DNA of 38,408 nt, from NCBI GenBank assembly GCA_024304875.1, contig JAMWZF010000002.1, forward strand, positions 1-38,408, in the 5' to 3' direction. Position 1 is the stretch's first letter; the number at the start of each line of letters is the position of its first letter. Positions 16,007 through 25,627 of this stretch are shown here, in pieces. Origin of the DNA: Paracoccaceae bacterium. Lineage in GTDB: Bacteria; Pseudomonadota; Alphaproteobacteria; Rhodobacterales; Rhodobacteraceae. Below the pieces are notes generated by a model. It made no database searches, was not told the origin of the DNA, and saw only the letters and a program-made list of their open reading frames with translations. A program made the translations under genes and the position numbers.

Positions 16007-18229
16007 CTAGAAAACCCCGCCCAGCACGCCCAAGTCAGAGACGGCCACCCCGGCGCGGTCATCGTAGTGTTCGGTCCCGATCAGCAGGGCGAATTGGTCG
16101 CCAAATCTGTCCGGGGAGAACCATTCAACCAGCCCAGTGTCCCGCAGTTGCTGCCAAAGCTTGAATGGCAGGTTGACCGTATGAGGCCGCAGCAGGCGGG
16201 CCAGGGCGCCAGGACTGCCATACCGCGCCTTTTCCAACTGGTCCGGATCGACGCCGAAGTGGCCGTCGACCACCGTTATCGTTGGTTGGCCGTCATCGAT
16301 GATGCGGAAGGCGGCTTCAAGTTTCTCGAAATGGCACTCTGGACCCCAAGCGCCAATCGAATTCAGAATACCCGTCGTCTTGACAGCGGTTCCCACCGTC
16401 CTGCTGTCGAGCGCCGCCGCGCCATAGGTGTCCCACAGCTTATGGAAATAGAGACTGACCGCGTCCCGGCCGATCGGATCACCACCGCCGATTTCAGCGA
16501 GCGTCTTTCGACCAATTTCGGCAAATTGTTCCAGAGCCGGCGGCGGGTCGTGCTCCGGGCGGAAAACCTCGACCCTGCCAACACCGGGCAGCTTGCCCTC
16601 TCGGTTGCAACGGCCCGCTGCCTGCGCGATGGCGTCGATCCCGGCGGCGGCGCGCAGGACAACGGGGAAATCCACGTCCACCCCGGCTTCGATCAAGGAC
16701 GTCGAAATCAGCCGCACGGGGCTGCCATCCTTTAGCCGATGGCGGACCTCGTTCAGCACCGCGGTCCTATGTGACGGGGTCATCAGCGTGCTGAGATGGC
16801 AGGCACCGGGTGCGTCTCTGACAGCGTCGAACAGCATTCGCGCCTGCATCCGGTTGTCCACGATCAAGAGCGCCCGCGGTTCGGATCGCATCCTTTCGGC
16901 CAGGGCGGCGTCGCTCATCTCGCCGACGTCCCGCACCTCGACCCGCCGCAGCCGATTGAACAACGCGTCGGGGTCCGGGGCGATTTCTCGGGCTCCGGTC
17001 AGCGCCTCGGGCGCCGGAAACCCACCTTCGGCAGTCAGGGAGGGTTGTGTCGCGGTGGACAGGACAATGCTGCAACCGTAGCCGTCGATCAACTCGCTGA
17101 GGGCCGCAAGGCAGGGCCGCAGGAGAGGCAGGGGCAGCGTCTGCGCCTCGTCCAGGACCACAACTGACCCTGCAATTGCCGGCAGTTTCCGACAGCGCTT
17201 CTTGCGGGCGGCGTAGAGGCTTTCGAAGAACTGTACGGATGTCGTGACCACCACCGGCACGTCCCAGCTGGCGCCCATGATGCTGCGCTGTTCTTCTTCG
17301 CTTTCGTCTTCTCCGGCCCAATCTGCATTTGTATGGTGTTCAAGAACAGCCTCGTCTCCCAAGACCTCCCGAAAGACACTGGCTGTCTGTTCAATGATCG
17401 AGGTGAAGGGTATCACATAGATCAGACGTCGCAGCCCGTGGCGCAGGGCGTGGTCCAGACCGAACGCCATAGAGGTCAGTGTCTTGCCCCCACCTGTCGG
17501 CACGGTCAGGGTGAACAGCCCCGGCGATTGCTGCGCCACGTCGCGGGCATGGGCCAGGATCTGACGCCGCATGACATTGATGTCGCTGCCTCCCGTCATT
17601 GCGGCCATGTGCCTGTCGAATTTGCTGCGCATGATTTCGGTCAGCTCTGTGGGTCGCCGAGTTGTCTCCTTGTGTGCAATTGCGTCGTAGAAGGCCGCAG
17701 TCTCCCGGTCGTCGGCGTCGGTTAAAGCACCATACAGCATGCGCACCAAAAACTGGAGCCGGAATGGCCTATTCCTCCTAGACGCCGGTTCCGTCAGCCG
17801 ACCGGGCAAGGTGATCGTAGGTACGTCACACCAATCCGGCAGAACTAGCCTTTCGGCTGCTTCGATACGCCGCCGCAACCGGTCCGGATCGGGCAGGCGC
17901 CCGTGATGTCCGGCGATAGTTCCGGCTAGGAGCAGCGCCGCGCCGCCCATGTCATGGAGGACACGAGCACCCTCTCCGGAATGGGAAACGTCGCTTCGGG
18001 CACCCTTCAAACTTGGGCGGAGCTTAGCCTGAAATTCAGGTTTTAATTTGCCTAAGTCATGTAGCATGCCCAATACGCGCCCGATATCCCCGGCTCCAAA
18101 GGAATCGGCCCTGCGTTCTGTAGCTCTTGCCACATTAACTGAATGGGTTTCCAGAGATTCCCATTCGGCCTCTGGTCGCCCGGGAACGCTATGGGCAAAT
18201 GCCTTCAATCGACTCTGATCCACTCGCAT
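16007..18229 (-). CDS. cas3: Type I-C CRISPR-associated helicase/HD nuclease Cas3
   Basis: HSVNVARAT..LGMLHDLGKLKPEFQ, AGHHGRLPD (HD domain), VPTGGGKTLTSMAFGLDHAL, VVVLDEAQTLP, STSLIEAGVDVDFP..QAAGRCNREG; start probably 18229 or 18244 rather than 18412. Confidence 0.96.
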   Translation of the reverse strand: MRVDQSRLKAFAHSVPGRPEAEWESLETHSVNVARATERRADSFGAGDIGRVLGMLHDLGKLKPEFQAKLRPSLKGARSDVSHSGEGARVLHDMGGAALLLAGTIAGHHGRLPDPDRLRRRIEAAERLVLPDWCDVPTITLPGRLTEPASRRNRPFRLQFLVRMLYGALTDADDRETAAFYDAIAHKETTRRPTELTEIMRSKFDRHMAAMTGGSDINVMRRQILAHARDVAQQSPGLFTLTVPTGGGKTLTSMAFGLDHALRHGLRRLIYVIPFTSIIEQTASVFREVLGDEAVLEHHTNADWAGEDESEEEQRSIMGASWDVPVVVTTSVQFFESLYAARKKRCRKLPAIAGSVVVLDEAQTLPLPLLRPCLAALSELIDGYGCSIVLSTATQPSLTAEGGFPAPEALTGAREIAPDPDALFNRLRRVEVRDVGEMSDAALAERMRSEPRALLIVDNRMQARMLFDAVRDAPGACHLSTLMTPSHRTAVLNEVRHRLKDGSPVRLISTSLIEAGVDVDFPVVLRAAAGIDAIAQAAGRCNREGKLPGVGRVEVFRPEHDPPPALEQFAEIGRKTLAEIGGGDPIGRDAVSLYFHKLWDTYGAAALDSRTVGTAVKTTGILNSIGAWGPECHFEKLEAAFRIIDDGQPTITVVDGHFGVDPDQLEKARYGSPGALARLLRPHTVNLPFKLWQQLRDTGLVEWFSPDRFGDQFALLIGTEHYDDRAGVAVSDLGVLGGVF

Positions 18230-18391
18230 GGTCTTCCCTACCATCGACTTTTTATTCTCACCACTAATTGGAATTCCCGTGCTCTGTGCAATAGAGAACT
18301 TCAGCAACACGGGCTCTGTCGCAAGAACCGGGTGATAGCTGAGGCTCTCCGTTTCCCTGTCGAAGTTAACCCCACAGCTTCCGTGACGGCT

Positions 18392-18513
18392 AAACTGCCA
18401 TGAAAACGGCAAGGCGCGTGCGCATCTGATCGTGGCTGCAGTATTGTAAGCGTTTCACCGATGCGTCCTTGACCGCAAGGTTCATCCCTTCGACCTACTG
18501 TTGGTCCCCTCAG
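18392..18513 (-). pseudogene. Relic of an IS481-like/rve-family transposase C-terminal region
   Basis: Minus-strand translation VEGMNLAVKDASVKRLQYCSHDQMRTRLAVFMAV* resembles the conserved VERMNRTIKDATVKRFxYxSHDQLRxHLxxFxAAYN motif; upstream in-frame TAG and probable frameshift. Confidence 0.65.
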
Positions 18514-18570
18514 GGAGCGCCGGGGTGCCGACAAGTTGTCGAGCGGCCTCGTGGTCATTGACTAATCCAA

Positions 18571-18588
18571 GTGTATACGTTTATACAC
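18571..18588. promoter_or_regulatory. Probable GntR-type operator GTGTATACGTTTATACAC
   Basis: 7-bp inverted repeat GTGTATA/TATACAC upstream of tctC; shares GTATAC core with three other intergenic sites. Confidence 0.55.
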
Positions 18589-18721
18589 AGACGTATTCTG
18601 AGCGGTGGGAGGATCTGGTATGGATGCAAGACGACGCGTCGGTGCCGGGCAGCCGCGAGGGTAAAGGGGCGAGTGCCCGGTCTACCGGACCGGAACCCCG
18701 CCCGGCACATGGGAGGAAAAA

Positions 18722-19699
18722 ATGAGCCGTATGTCACTAGCCAAAATTGGACTCGCTGCGGGCCTGACAGCCGCAGCCGCCACCACAGCAATTGCGCAAG
18801 ATTTCCCGAACGAACCGGTAACCCTTACGGTTCCTTTCTCGCCCGGTGGGTCCAACGACATCGTCGCTCGACAACTTGGCCTGCAGTTGTCAGAGCAATG
18901 GGGTCAGCCCGTTGTAGTTGAGAACCGCCCCGGTGGCGGCGCCACGATCGGCTCGGCTCATCTTGCCCAGCAGGACCCGGACGGGTACAACATCATGATT
19001 GCCTCGGTGACGTTCACCATGAACGCCGCCGTGCGTGACGATCTGCCCTTTGATCCGCGCGCCGACTTCACACCTATTGCCCTGATCGGACAGGTGCCGC
19101 TGGTGATCGGAGCCAAGCCCGACATCGAAGCAACGGAGCCTGAGGCCTTCTTCGACTATATCCGCTCCAACGACGACCTCAGCTACGGGGCCACTGGCGT
19201 CGGGTCGATCCAGCATTTCGCGGGGGAGCTGCTAAACCAGGCCGTCGGGTCTAACGTGCAGGTGGTTCAGTACCCGGGTGGCGGCCCCGCCATGACTGAC
19301 GTCATGGGCGGCTTCATCGAGTACTCGATCGGGTCGATGACACAGATGCTGCCGCAGGTGGAGGCGGGCAACATCACGCCCATCGCCATCACCAGTCTCG
19401 AGCGGTCTGACGCCATGCCCGACACGCCGACACTGGCGGAGAGTGGTCTTGACGATTTCGAGGTCATCCAATGGTGGGCAATCCTCGGCCCGGCAGGCAT
19501 GGATGAGGCTCGTGTCGAAGAATTGAATTCCGCGATCAACGAGGTACTCGAGACTGAGCAATTCGCCGAGTTCCTCGCCAATGACGGCGGCACCCCGCGG
19601 CCGATGAGCGCGCAGGAGACCGCGGATTTCATGGCCATGAATTTCGACCGCTGGGTCGAGGTCGCCGAACAGGCTGGTATGAAGGACCAGGCTGAGTAA
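18722..19699 (+). CDS. tctC: Tripartite tricarboxylate transporter substrate-binding protein (TctC/Bug family)
   Basis: FPNEPVTLTVPFSPGGSNDIVARQLGLQLSEQWGQPVVVENRPGGGATIGS.. Confidence 0.95.
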   Translation: MSRMSLAKIGLAAGLTAAAATTAIAQDFPNEPVTLTVPFSPGGSNDIVARQLGLQLSEQWGQPVVVENRPGGGATIGSAHLAQQDPDGYNIMIASVTFTMNAAVRDDLPFDPRADFTPIALIGQVPLVIGAKPDIEATEPEAFFDYIRSNDDLSYGATGVGSIQHFAGELLNQAVGSNVQVVQYPGGGPAMTDVMGGFIEYSIGSMTQMLPQVEAGNITPIAITSLERSDAMPDTPTLAESGLDDFEVIQWWAILGPAGMDEARVEELNSAINEVLETEQFAEFLANDGGTPRPMSAQETADFMAMNFDRWVEVAEQAGMKDQAE

Positions 19700-19824
19700 A
19701 GCCCAATTGCAAGACGCCCCCGGATGCAGTTTCGGGGGCGTCCTTCTTTCAGCTTCCGCGTTTACATCGGAACTGACACCAATAGGGGGCGGTCTGCCGC
19801 CCGATCCATCAGGGGAAATTTTCC

Positions 19825-20271
19825 ATGCCGCGGATCGATCCGGTCGAGGCAATGTCGGGCCTTCTGGTCCTGGCCCTTGGCGCCTTCTTCTACTTCGGGT
19901 CGATGGGCTACCCCATGGGAACAATCGGCCGGATGGGCCCCGGCTTCGTGCCGCATTGGCTCGGCGCGCTGTCCATGTTCCTCGGTGCGGTGATCCTGCT
20001 GTCTAGCCTGAGAACCAATGAGCCGGCACCCGATCTATATTGGCGGCCACTCGTCGCCGTCCTCGCCTCCATTGGAGCCTTCGCGTTGCTGCTGCCCCGC
20101 ATTGGCCTTGTCGGCGCGGCGCTGGTTACGGCCGCGATCTCGATCCTCGCTAACCGCGAGGCAGGTTGGCGGATGCTGGCTATAACCTCGGCCGCCATCG
20201 CGCTTATTTGCTGGGTCCTCTTCGTACTGCTTCTGCGTCTACCGATCCCGGCCTTCTGGTGGGACCTCTGA
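19825..20271 (+). CDS. tctB: Tripartite tricarboxylate transporter TctB family protein
   Basis: Small 4-TM protein between tctC and tctA; YPMGTIGRMGPGFVPHWLGALSMFLGAVIL. Confidence 0.88.
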   Translation: MPRIDPVEAMSGLLVLALGAFFYFGSMGYPMGTIGRMGPGFVPHWLGALSMFLGAVILLSSLRTNEPAPDLYWRPLVAVLASIGAFALLLPRIGLVGAALVTAAISILANREAGWRMLAITSAAIALICWVLFVLLLRLPIPAFWWDL

Positions 20272-20272
20272 G

Positions 20273-21799
20273 ATGGACATCTGGGCCAATATCGCGAGCG
20301 GCTTCGACGTCGCCTTCTCGTCGCAGAACCTGATGTACTGCTTTCTAGGGGTCTTTCTAGGGACGTTTTTTGGTGCGCTGCCCGGGATCGGGTCGCTTGC
20401 GGCGGTCTCGATGCTGCTGCCAATCACCTTCTACCTCGACCCGACCACGGCGCTCGTCATGCTGGGCGGGGTCTACTACGGGGCGGAGTACGGCGGGTCG
20501 ACGTCCTCGATCCTGCTCAACCTGCCGGGCACACCGTCGAATGCCGTCACCTGCCTCGACGGCTACCCGATGACCCAGCAGGGGCGGTCAGGCGTCGCCC
20601 TCTTCGCCACCACGATCGCCAGCTTCTTTGGCGGTACCTTCGGCATCCTAATGCTCTACTCACTGGCGCCGCTGATCGTGCAATGGGCACTGCAATTCGG
20701 ACCGGCGGAGTATTTCGCCATCATGGTCTTCGGCCTCGTCGCAGCCGCGACGGTGACCCAAGACGCGCCGGCTAAAGGCCTAGCCATGGTCGTCGCGGGA
20801 ATGATGCTCGGTACGATCGGGGCGGACCTGAACACCGGCATTGCCCGTTTCACCTTCGGCTACTTCGAGCTTCACGAAGGGATCAGCTTCATTGCCTTGG
20901 CGATGGGCCTGTTCGGGGTGAGTGAGGTGATACTATCGATCGGACACAAGATCGACAAACCCTTCATCCAGGCGGTGACCTTCCGGTCCATGATCCCCCG
21001 CCGGGACGAAGTGCGCCGGTCCGGGATGCCGATGCTGCGCGGCGCGGGGCTCGGCGCCTTCTTCGGCGCGCTGCCGGGGACCGGTCCCTCCATCGCCACC
21101 TTCATCGGCTATGCCATTGAGAAGCGTCTGTCCAGGCACCCCGAGGAATTCGGAAAGGGCGCGATTGAAGGCATCATGTCGCCCGAAAGCGCCAACAACG
21201 CCGCCGTCCAGTCGGCCTTCATCCCGACCATGACCCTGGGCATCCCAGGCAGCGCCACGATGGCCGTCATGATGGGTGCGCTGCTGATTCACGGCATTCA
21301 GCCAGGTCCGCAACTGATGCAGGAGAATCCTGACATCTTCTGGGGTCTTGCCGCGAGCTTTTGGATTGGCAACGTGATGCTGCTGGTCCTCAACATTCCG
21401 CTGATCGGCGTCTGGGTCCGACTGCTCAAGATTCCCTACGGCATCCTCTACCCGGCGGTACTATGCTTCATCTGCATCGGCGTCTACACGGTGCGGACCA
21501 GCGCTTTCGACGTCGTGCTTGTCCTTCTCTTCGGTTTTGCGGGCTTTGTCCTGCGTCTGCTTCGCTTCGAGCTGGCGCCGCTGCTGATCGGTTTCATCCT
21601 CGGACCGATGGTTGAGGAGAACTTCAAGCGGGCGATGCTAATCTACCGCGGCGACTTCACCGAGTTTCTGACCAGACCGATCAGCGGTTCCCTACTAGCA
21701 TTGACCGCCCTGCTCCTAGTCTGGACGACGTGGGTGATCTTGCGCGACAGCCGCAGGAAGCGGCCGGTGGACCACCCGATGGGCGAGGCGGATGACTAG
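20273..21799 (+). CDS. tctA: Tripartite tricarboxylate transporter permease TctA
   Basis: FLGTFFGALPGIGSLAAVSMLLPITFYLDPTTALVMLGGVYYGAEYGGSTSSILLNLPGTPSNAVTCLDGYPM. Confidence 0.97.
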   Translation: MDIWANIASGFDVAFSSQNLMYCFLGVFLGTFFGALPGIGSLAAVSMLLPITFYLDPTTALVMLGGVYYGAEYGGSTSSILLNLPGTPSNAVTCLDGYPMTQQGRSGVALFATTIASFFGGTFGILMLYSLAPLIVQWALQFGPAEYFAIMVFGLVAAATVTQDAPAKGLAMVVAGMMLGTIGADLNTGIARFTFGYFELHEGISFIALAMGLFGVSEVILSIGHKIDKPFIQAVTFRSMIPRRDEVRRSGMPMLRGAGLGAFFGALPGTGPSIATFIGYAIEKRLSRHPEEFGKGAIEGIMSPESANNAAVQSAFIPTMTLGIPGSATMAVMMGALLIHGIQPGPQLMQENPDIFWGLAASFWIGNVMLLVLNIPLIGVWVRLLKIPYGILYPAVLCFICIGVYTVRTSAFDVVLVLLFGFAGFVLRLLRFELAPLLIGFILGPMVEENFKRAMLIYRGDFTEFLTRPISGSLLALTALLLVWTTWVILRDSRRKRPVDHPMGEADD

Positions 21800-21808
21800 G
21801 AGGCTTTC

Positions 21809-22573
21809 ATGCAGATCGATCTGACCGGACGCACTGCCCTGATCACTGGGGCGAGCAAGGGCCTCGGCCTCGCCATGGCCCGTCGGTTGGCCAGCTCGCG
21901 GGCCAACGTGGTGATGCTGGCGCGCGGTAAGGGCGACCTCGAGACCGCGGCGGCGGACATCCCGTCTGCCCATCCCATTGCCTGCGACATCACCGACGAG
22001 GCCGCCCGCGACGCTGCCATTGCCGAGGCGCTTGATTGGTTCGGCACCATCGACATCCTCGTCAACAATGCCGGGTCGTCCCAGCGCGGACCGATCGAGG
22101 ACGCCACGCGCGACCGGATGATCGAGGACATGGACCTCAAGCTCTACGCGCCGCTCGAGCTCACCCGCGCCGTCCTTCCGGGGATGAAGGCGCAGCGGTG
22201 GGGGCGCGTGCTGAACGTCACGGCGGTGGTCGGCAAGGCGCCGAATGCAGACAGCCTGCCCACCTCGGTCAGCCGGGGCGCGGGGATCACCATGACCAAG
22301 GCGCTGTCTAGGGAACTGGCTCCCTGGAACATCCTCGTCAACGCGCTCTGCGTCGGTAAGATCAAGTCCGGCCAGTGGGAACGCCGGTTCGCCGCCTCGG
22401 GACAGGACGATTACGAGAACTTCCTGAAACCCACCGCCGATACTGTCCCCCTGAAGCGATTGGGCGAGGCGGAGGAATTCGCCAATGTCGCCTGTTTCCT
22501 CGCCTCTGATGCGGCGTCCTACGTGACGGGCACCGCGATCAACGTGGACGGCGGATTGTGCGCGGTGACGTGA
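21809..22573 (+). CDS. SDR family NAD(P)-dependent oxidoreductase
   Basis: TALITGASKGLGLAMARRLA, DILVNNAGSSQRG, C-terminal ASYVTGTAINVDGGLCAVT. Confidence 0.9.
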   Translation: MQIDLTGRTALITGASKGLGLAMARRLASSRANVVMLARGKGDLETAAADIPSAHPIACDITDEAARDAAIAEALDWFGTIDILVNNAGSSQRGPIEDATRDRMIEDMDLKLYAPLELTRAVLPGMKAQRWGRVLNVTAVVGKAPNADSLPTSVSRGAGITMTKALSRELAPWNILVNALCVGKIKSGQWERRFAASGQDDYENFLKPTADTVPLKRLGEAEEFANVACFLASDAASYVTGTAINVDGGLCAVT

Positions 22574-23136
22574 CAGGTCCGCCAGCCGGCGCAACGACAG
22601 AGACCACACTCGGCGCGATGTTCCGCTGCTGGCTGCTGATCGGCGTGACCGGTTTCGGCGGCGTGCTGCCCGTCGTGGTTCACGAGCTGGTCACGCGGCG
22701 CCGCTGGATCACGCACGAGGAATTTTCCGAAGTCCTCGCCGTCTGCCAGATCCTCCCGGGGCCGAACATCGTCAACATCTCGGTTATCTTCGGAATGCGG
22801 ATCGCCGGCTGGGCCGGGGCGATGGCTTGCTTGGGCGGGCTTCTCCTCTTGCCGGTCATCATCGCGCTGACCCTTGCCATCATCTATTCCGGCGTGGCCG
22901 ACGTGCCTGCGGTGCAGCGGGCGACGGGGACCATCGCCTCTGCCGCGGCTGGGCTTCTGATCGCCGTCGCCCTACGGCTATTCTGGCCGCAACGCGGTAA
23001 TCCCATCGCATGGGGCATCGGCGCGCTTGTCATCGCATTGGTGATCGGCTTCCGGGTCCCGCTGATCTGGGTGATCCTCGGCTGCGCGCCGCTGTCCATC
23101 GGCCTCTACCTCTGGAAGGCGCGGACCCATGTCTGA
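22558..23136 (+). CDS. Chromate transporter (short-chain CHR family, first half)
   Basis: GVTGFGGVLPVVVHELVTRRRWITHEEFSEVLAVCQILPGPNIVNISVIFG. Confidence 0.88.
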   Translation: MRGDVTGPPAGATTETTLGAMFRCWLLIGVTGFGGVLPVVVHELVTRRRWITHEEFSEVLAVCQILPGPNIVNISVIFGMRIAGWAGAMACLGGLLLLPVIIALTLAIIYSGVADVPAVQRATGTIASAAAGLLIAVALRLFWPQRGNPIAWGIGALVIALVIGFRVPLIWVILGCAPLSIGLYLWKARTHV

Positions 23137-23653
23137 CCAGCTGATCGACCTCCTCGGCCAGATGGTGATCCAGAGCCTGCTGGCCATCGGCGGGATCAAC
23201 GTGATCCTGGGCGAATTGCAGCGGGTGCTGGTGGTCGAGAACGGCTGGCTGACGGCGCAGGAGTTCACCTCGCTCTTCGCCCTGGCGCAGGCCTCGCCTG
23301 GGCCGAACACCCTGTTCGTCACGCTGATCGGTTGGCGGTTGTTCGGGATCGGCGGCGGGCTGGCGGCGACGGCGGTCTTCGTCGCGCCGTCAATCATCAT
23401 CGGGGCCATCGTCGCCCGCGCCTGGACGCGCTGGTCTGAGACGCGCTGGTTCGTGGTCCTGCGCCGGGGGCTGGTGCCGATGACTGTGGGGCTGGTGGTG
23501 TCGAGTGCGATCCTGCTGACGCTCGCGGCGGCGAGCGGGCCGATCTCGTGGGTCATCACCGCGGCGGCGGCGGCCCTGTCGCTGACCACCCGCCTACCAC
23601 CGGTGGCCATTCTCGCCATTGCCGCCGTGGTGGGCGTGGCCGGGCTAGGCTAG
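23129..23653 (+). CDS. Chromate transporter (short-chain CHR family, second half)
   Basis: QSLLAIGGINVILGELQRVLVVENGWLTAQEFTSLFALAQASPGPNTLFVTLIGW. Confidence 0.88.
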   Translation: MSDQLIDLLGQMVIQSLLAIGGINVILGELQRVLVVENGWLTAQEFTSLFALAQASPGPNTLFVTLIGWRLFGIGGGLAATAVFVAPSIIIGAIVARAWTRWSETRWFVVLRRGLVPMTVGLVVSSAILLTLAAASGPISWVITAAAAALSLTTRLPPVAILAIAAVVGVAGLG

Positions 23654-24433
23654 CGCCTCCTTCAGCCCGTCGGTCCAGGCCTTGGCCGCCGACGACAGGA
23701 AGCCGATGTCGGTCTGCGTGGTCAGGAACCGCGCGCCCTTGCGGATCGCGTTTGCCTGCCGCTCGACGCTGCGGTTGCCGCCGCAGCCCGCGACGATGCC
23801 CTTGGCCGCACAGGCCGCGTTCACCCGTTCCTGCGCGGCGACGATGCGCGGATCGTCGAACTGCCCTGGGATGCCCATGTTCACGAGAAGGTCGTTGGTG
23901 CCGACGTGGATCACGTCGACGCCCTTCACCGCTGCGATCTCTTCAACGTTCTCGAGCCCCTCGACGGTCTCGACCATGACCACAACAAGCGTCGCCGCGT
24001 TCATCTGCGGTATGGCCTCGGACAGGGGGACGGCGCCGAAGTCGAACATCGGGTAGCCGCCGGTGACCGACCGCTTGCCGAGGGGCGCGAATTTGCAGGT
24101 GTCGACGGCCTTCTGCGCCTCGGCCGCGTTGGCGATGTCGGGGTAGACGATCCCGGTGACGCAGTTGTCGAGCAGGAGCGAGACATCCGGATCGTCGATG
24201 GACCGGACACGGACCACCGGGGCGATCCCGATCTCCACCGCCGTCTGCGCCATGTTGGACAGGGTCTCGGCGTTGAAGATCGAGTGCTGGATGTCGATGA
24301 ACAGGAAGTCGTGCCCGGTGCTCTTGGCGATGCGGGCGATGTCGGGGGTCCGGGACAGCCGGACGCTCATTCCGAGCGCTGGCTCTCCTTTCGCCAGTTT
24401 CGCCTTCAGCGGATTGTCGAAGGTCGGTGCCAT
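23645..24433 (-). CDS. HpcH/HpaI aldolase/citrate lyase family protein
   Basis: HDFLFIDIQHSIFNAETLSNMAQTAVEIGIAPVVRVRS..; VVVMVETVEGLENVEEIAAVKGVDVIHVGTNDLLVNMG. Confidence 0.9.
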   Translation of the reverse strand: MAPTFDNPLKAKLAKGEPALGMSVRLSRTPDIARIAKSTGHDFLFIDIQHSIFNAETLSNMAQTAVEIGIAPVVRVRSIDDPDVSLLLDNCVTGIVYPDIANAAEAQKAVDTCKFAPLGKRSVTGGYPMFDFGAVPLSEAIPQMNAATLVVVMVETVEGLENVEEIAAVKGVDVIHVGTNDLLVNMGIPGQFDDPRIVAAQERVNAACAAKGIVAGCGGNRSVERQANAIRKGARFLTTQTDIGFLSSAAKAWTDGLKEALA

Positions 24434-24454
24434 GTCAGTCCTCCCTATGGCCGG

Positions 24455-25627
24455 TCAGGCTTCGTCCAGAACGCGGCTCAGGATGCCGTCGCCCATGTCC
24501 CCGTCCCGCATCAGTCGCTTGCCGATCAGGTCGCGCAGCGTCTCGGATGTCCCGCCGCCAAGGGTGCCGTAGCGCACGCCTCGGTAGTGCCGGCTGACGA
24601 GGTATTCGTCTGTGAACCCGTAGCCGCCGTGGACCTGCACCGCCTCGGAGGTCACGCGCAGGGCCATCTCGTTGTTGAAGATCTTTGCCGTCGCAGCGAG
24701 GAACGGGTCGGGGAAGGGGTTGGCGCTGGCGCAGGCCCGGTAGAGCAATCCGCGCCCGGCCTCGATGTCCTTGTACATGTCCGCCAGCTTCCAGCGCATC
24801 CCCTGGAAGTCGCCGATGGCGCGGCCGAAGGCGGTGCGTTCCTGGGCGAAGGCCAGCGCGGCGTCGAAGGCCCCCTCGGCCAGGCCGAGCGAGATGGAGG
24901 GGTTGAGGCAGCGCTGGGTGTTGAAGGCGTTCAGCAGCTTCTTCATGCCGTTGCCGTCGATGACGAGGTTCTCGCGCGGGAGCTCCACGTTCTCGAAACG
25001 GACCTCGTGCAGGTATTCGCCGCCCATGGTGTGGTAGTTGCCGGTGACCGACAGGCCCTCGGTGCTGCCGGGGATCAGGACGCAGCCGATGCCCTCGTGG
25101 CCCGGCACGTCGTTGACCCGGGTGAAGACGACGAACATCGCCGCCTCCGGCGCGCGCGAGATCAGGGTCTTTACCCCGTTCACCACGACACGGTCGTCCT
25201 TGACGCAGGTGTTCGTCTTGTAGTTGGCGACATCGGTGCCGGCGTGCGGCTCGGTCATGCAGACGGCGAGGATGTTCTCGCCGGTAACGACACCGGGAAG
25301 AATCGCCTCCTTGATGCTGTCCGGCGCGTAGGTCGAGATGACGCGGCACTGCACCCCGACCTCGCCCAGCACGGCCATGGCGGTGACGTAGCAGCCCTTG
25401 GCGATCTCCTCGAGGACGAGGGCAGTGTCCATGACCGGCAGGCCGAGGCCGCCGTATTCCTCGGGGACCGACATGCCGAGAACGCCGATCTCGGCCAGTT
25501 CCTTCATGTTGTCCCAGGGAAAGGTGCCGTCCATCCACTTCAGGCCCCGGTCGATGAATTTGCCTTGGGTCAGTTCGCGGACGGTGCCCACCATGGCCCG
25601 TTGTTCGTCGGTGAAGGTCGGTTTCAT
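24455..25627 (-). CDS. Acyl-CoA dehydrogenase family protein
   Basis: MKPTFTDEQRAMVGTVRELTQGKFI; CMTEPHAGTDVANYKTNTCVKDD; YGGYGFTDEY-like VHGGYGFTDEYLVSRHYRGVRYGTLGGGTSETLRDLI; start at 25627, not 26155. Confidence 0.92.
   Translation of the reverse strand: MKPTFTDEQRAMVGTVRELTQGKFIDRGLKWMDGTFPWDNMKELAEIGVLGMSVPEEYGGLGLPVMDTALVLEEIAKGCYVTAMAVLGEVGVQCRVISTYAPDSIKEAILPGVVTGENILAVCMTEPHAGTDVANYKTNTCVKDDRVVVNGVKTLISRAPEAAMFVVFTRVNDVPGHEGIGCVLIPGSTEGLSVTGNYHTMGGEYLHEVRFENVELPRENLVIDGNGMKKLLNAFNTQRCLNPSISLGLAEGAFDAALAFAQERTAFGRAIGDFQGMRWKLADMYKDIEAGRGLLYRACASANPFPDPFLAATAKIFNNEMALRVTSEAVQVHGGYGFTDEYLVSRHYRGVRYGTLGGGTSETLRDLIGKRLMRDGDMGDGILSRVLDEA

Noticed and set aside
15747-16010. 87-aa plus-strand ORF across the cas3-cas5 gap
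   Set aside because: No SD or recognisable domain; antisense to the better-supported mini-ORF and crRNA-like element
18255-18290. Possible second target of the pseudo-spacer upstream of cas3 (GAATTCCAATTAGTGG, minus strand)
   Set aside because: CCAAT is preceded by ATT rather than TTC (register off by one) and pairing stops after five bases; likely chance
22558-23653. Chromate transporter as a single gene split by a frameshift
   Set aside because: Two-gene short-chain CHR pairs with overlapping start/stop are a known normal arrangement
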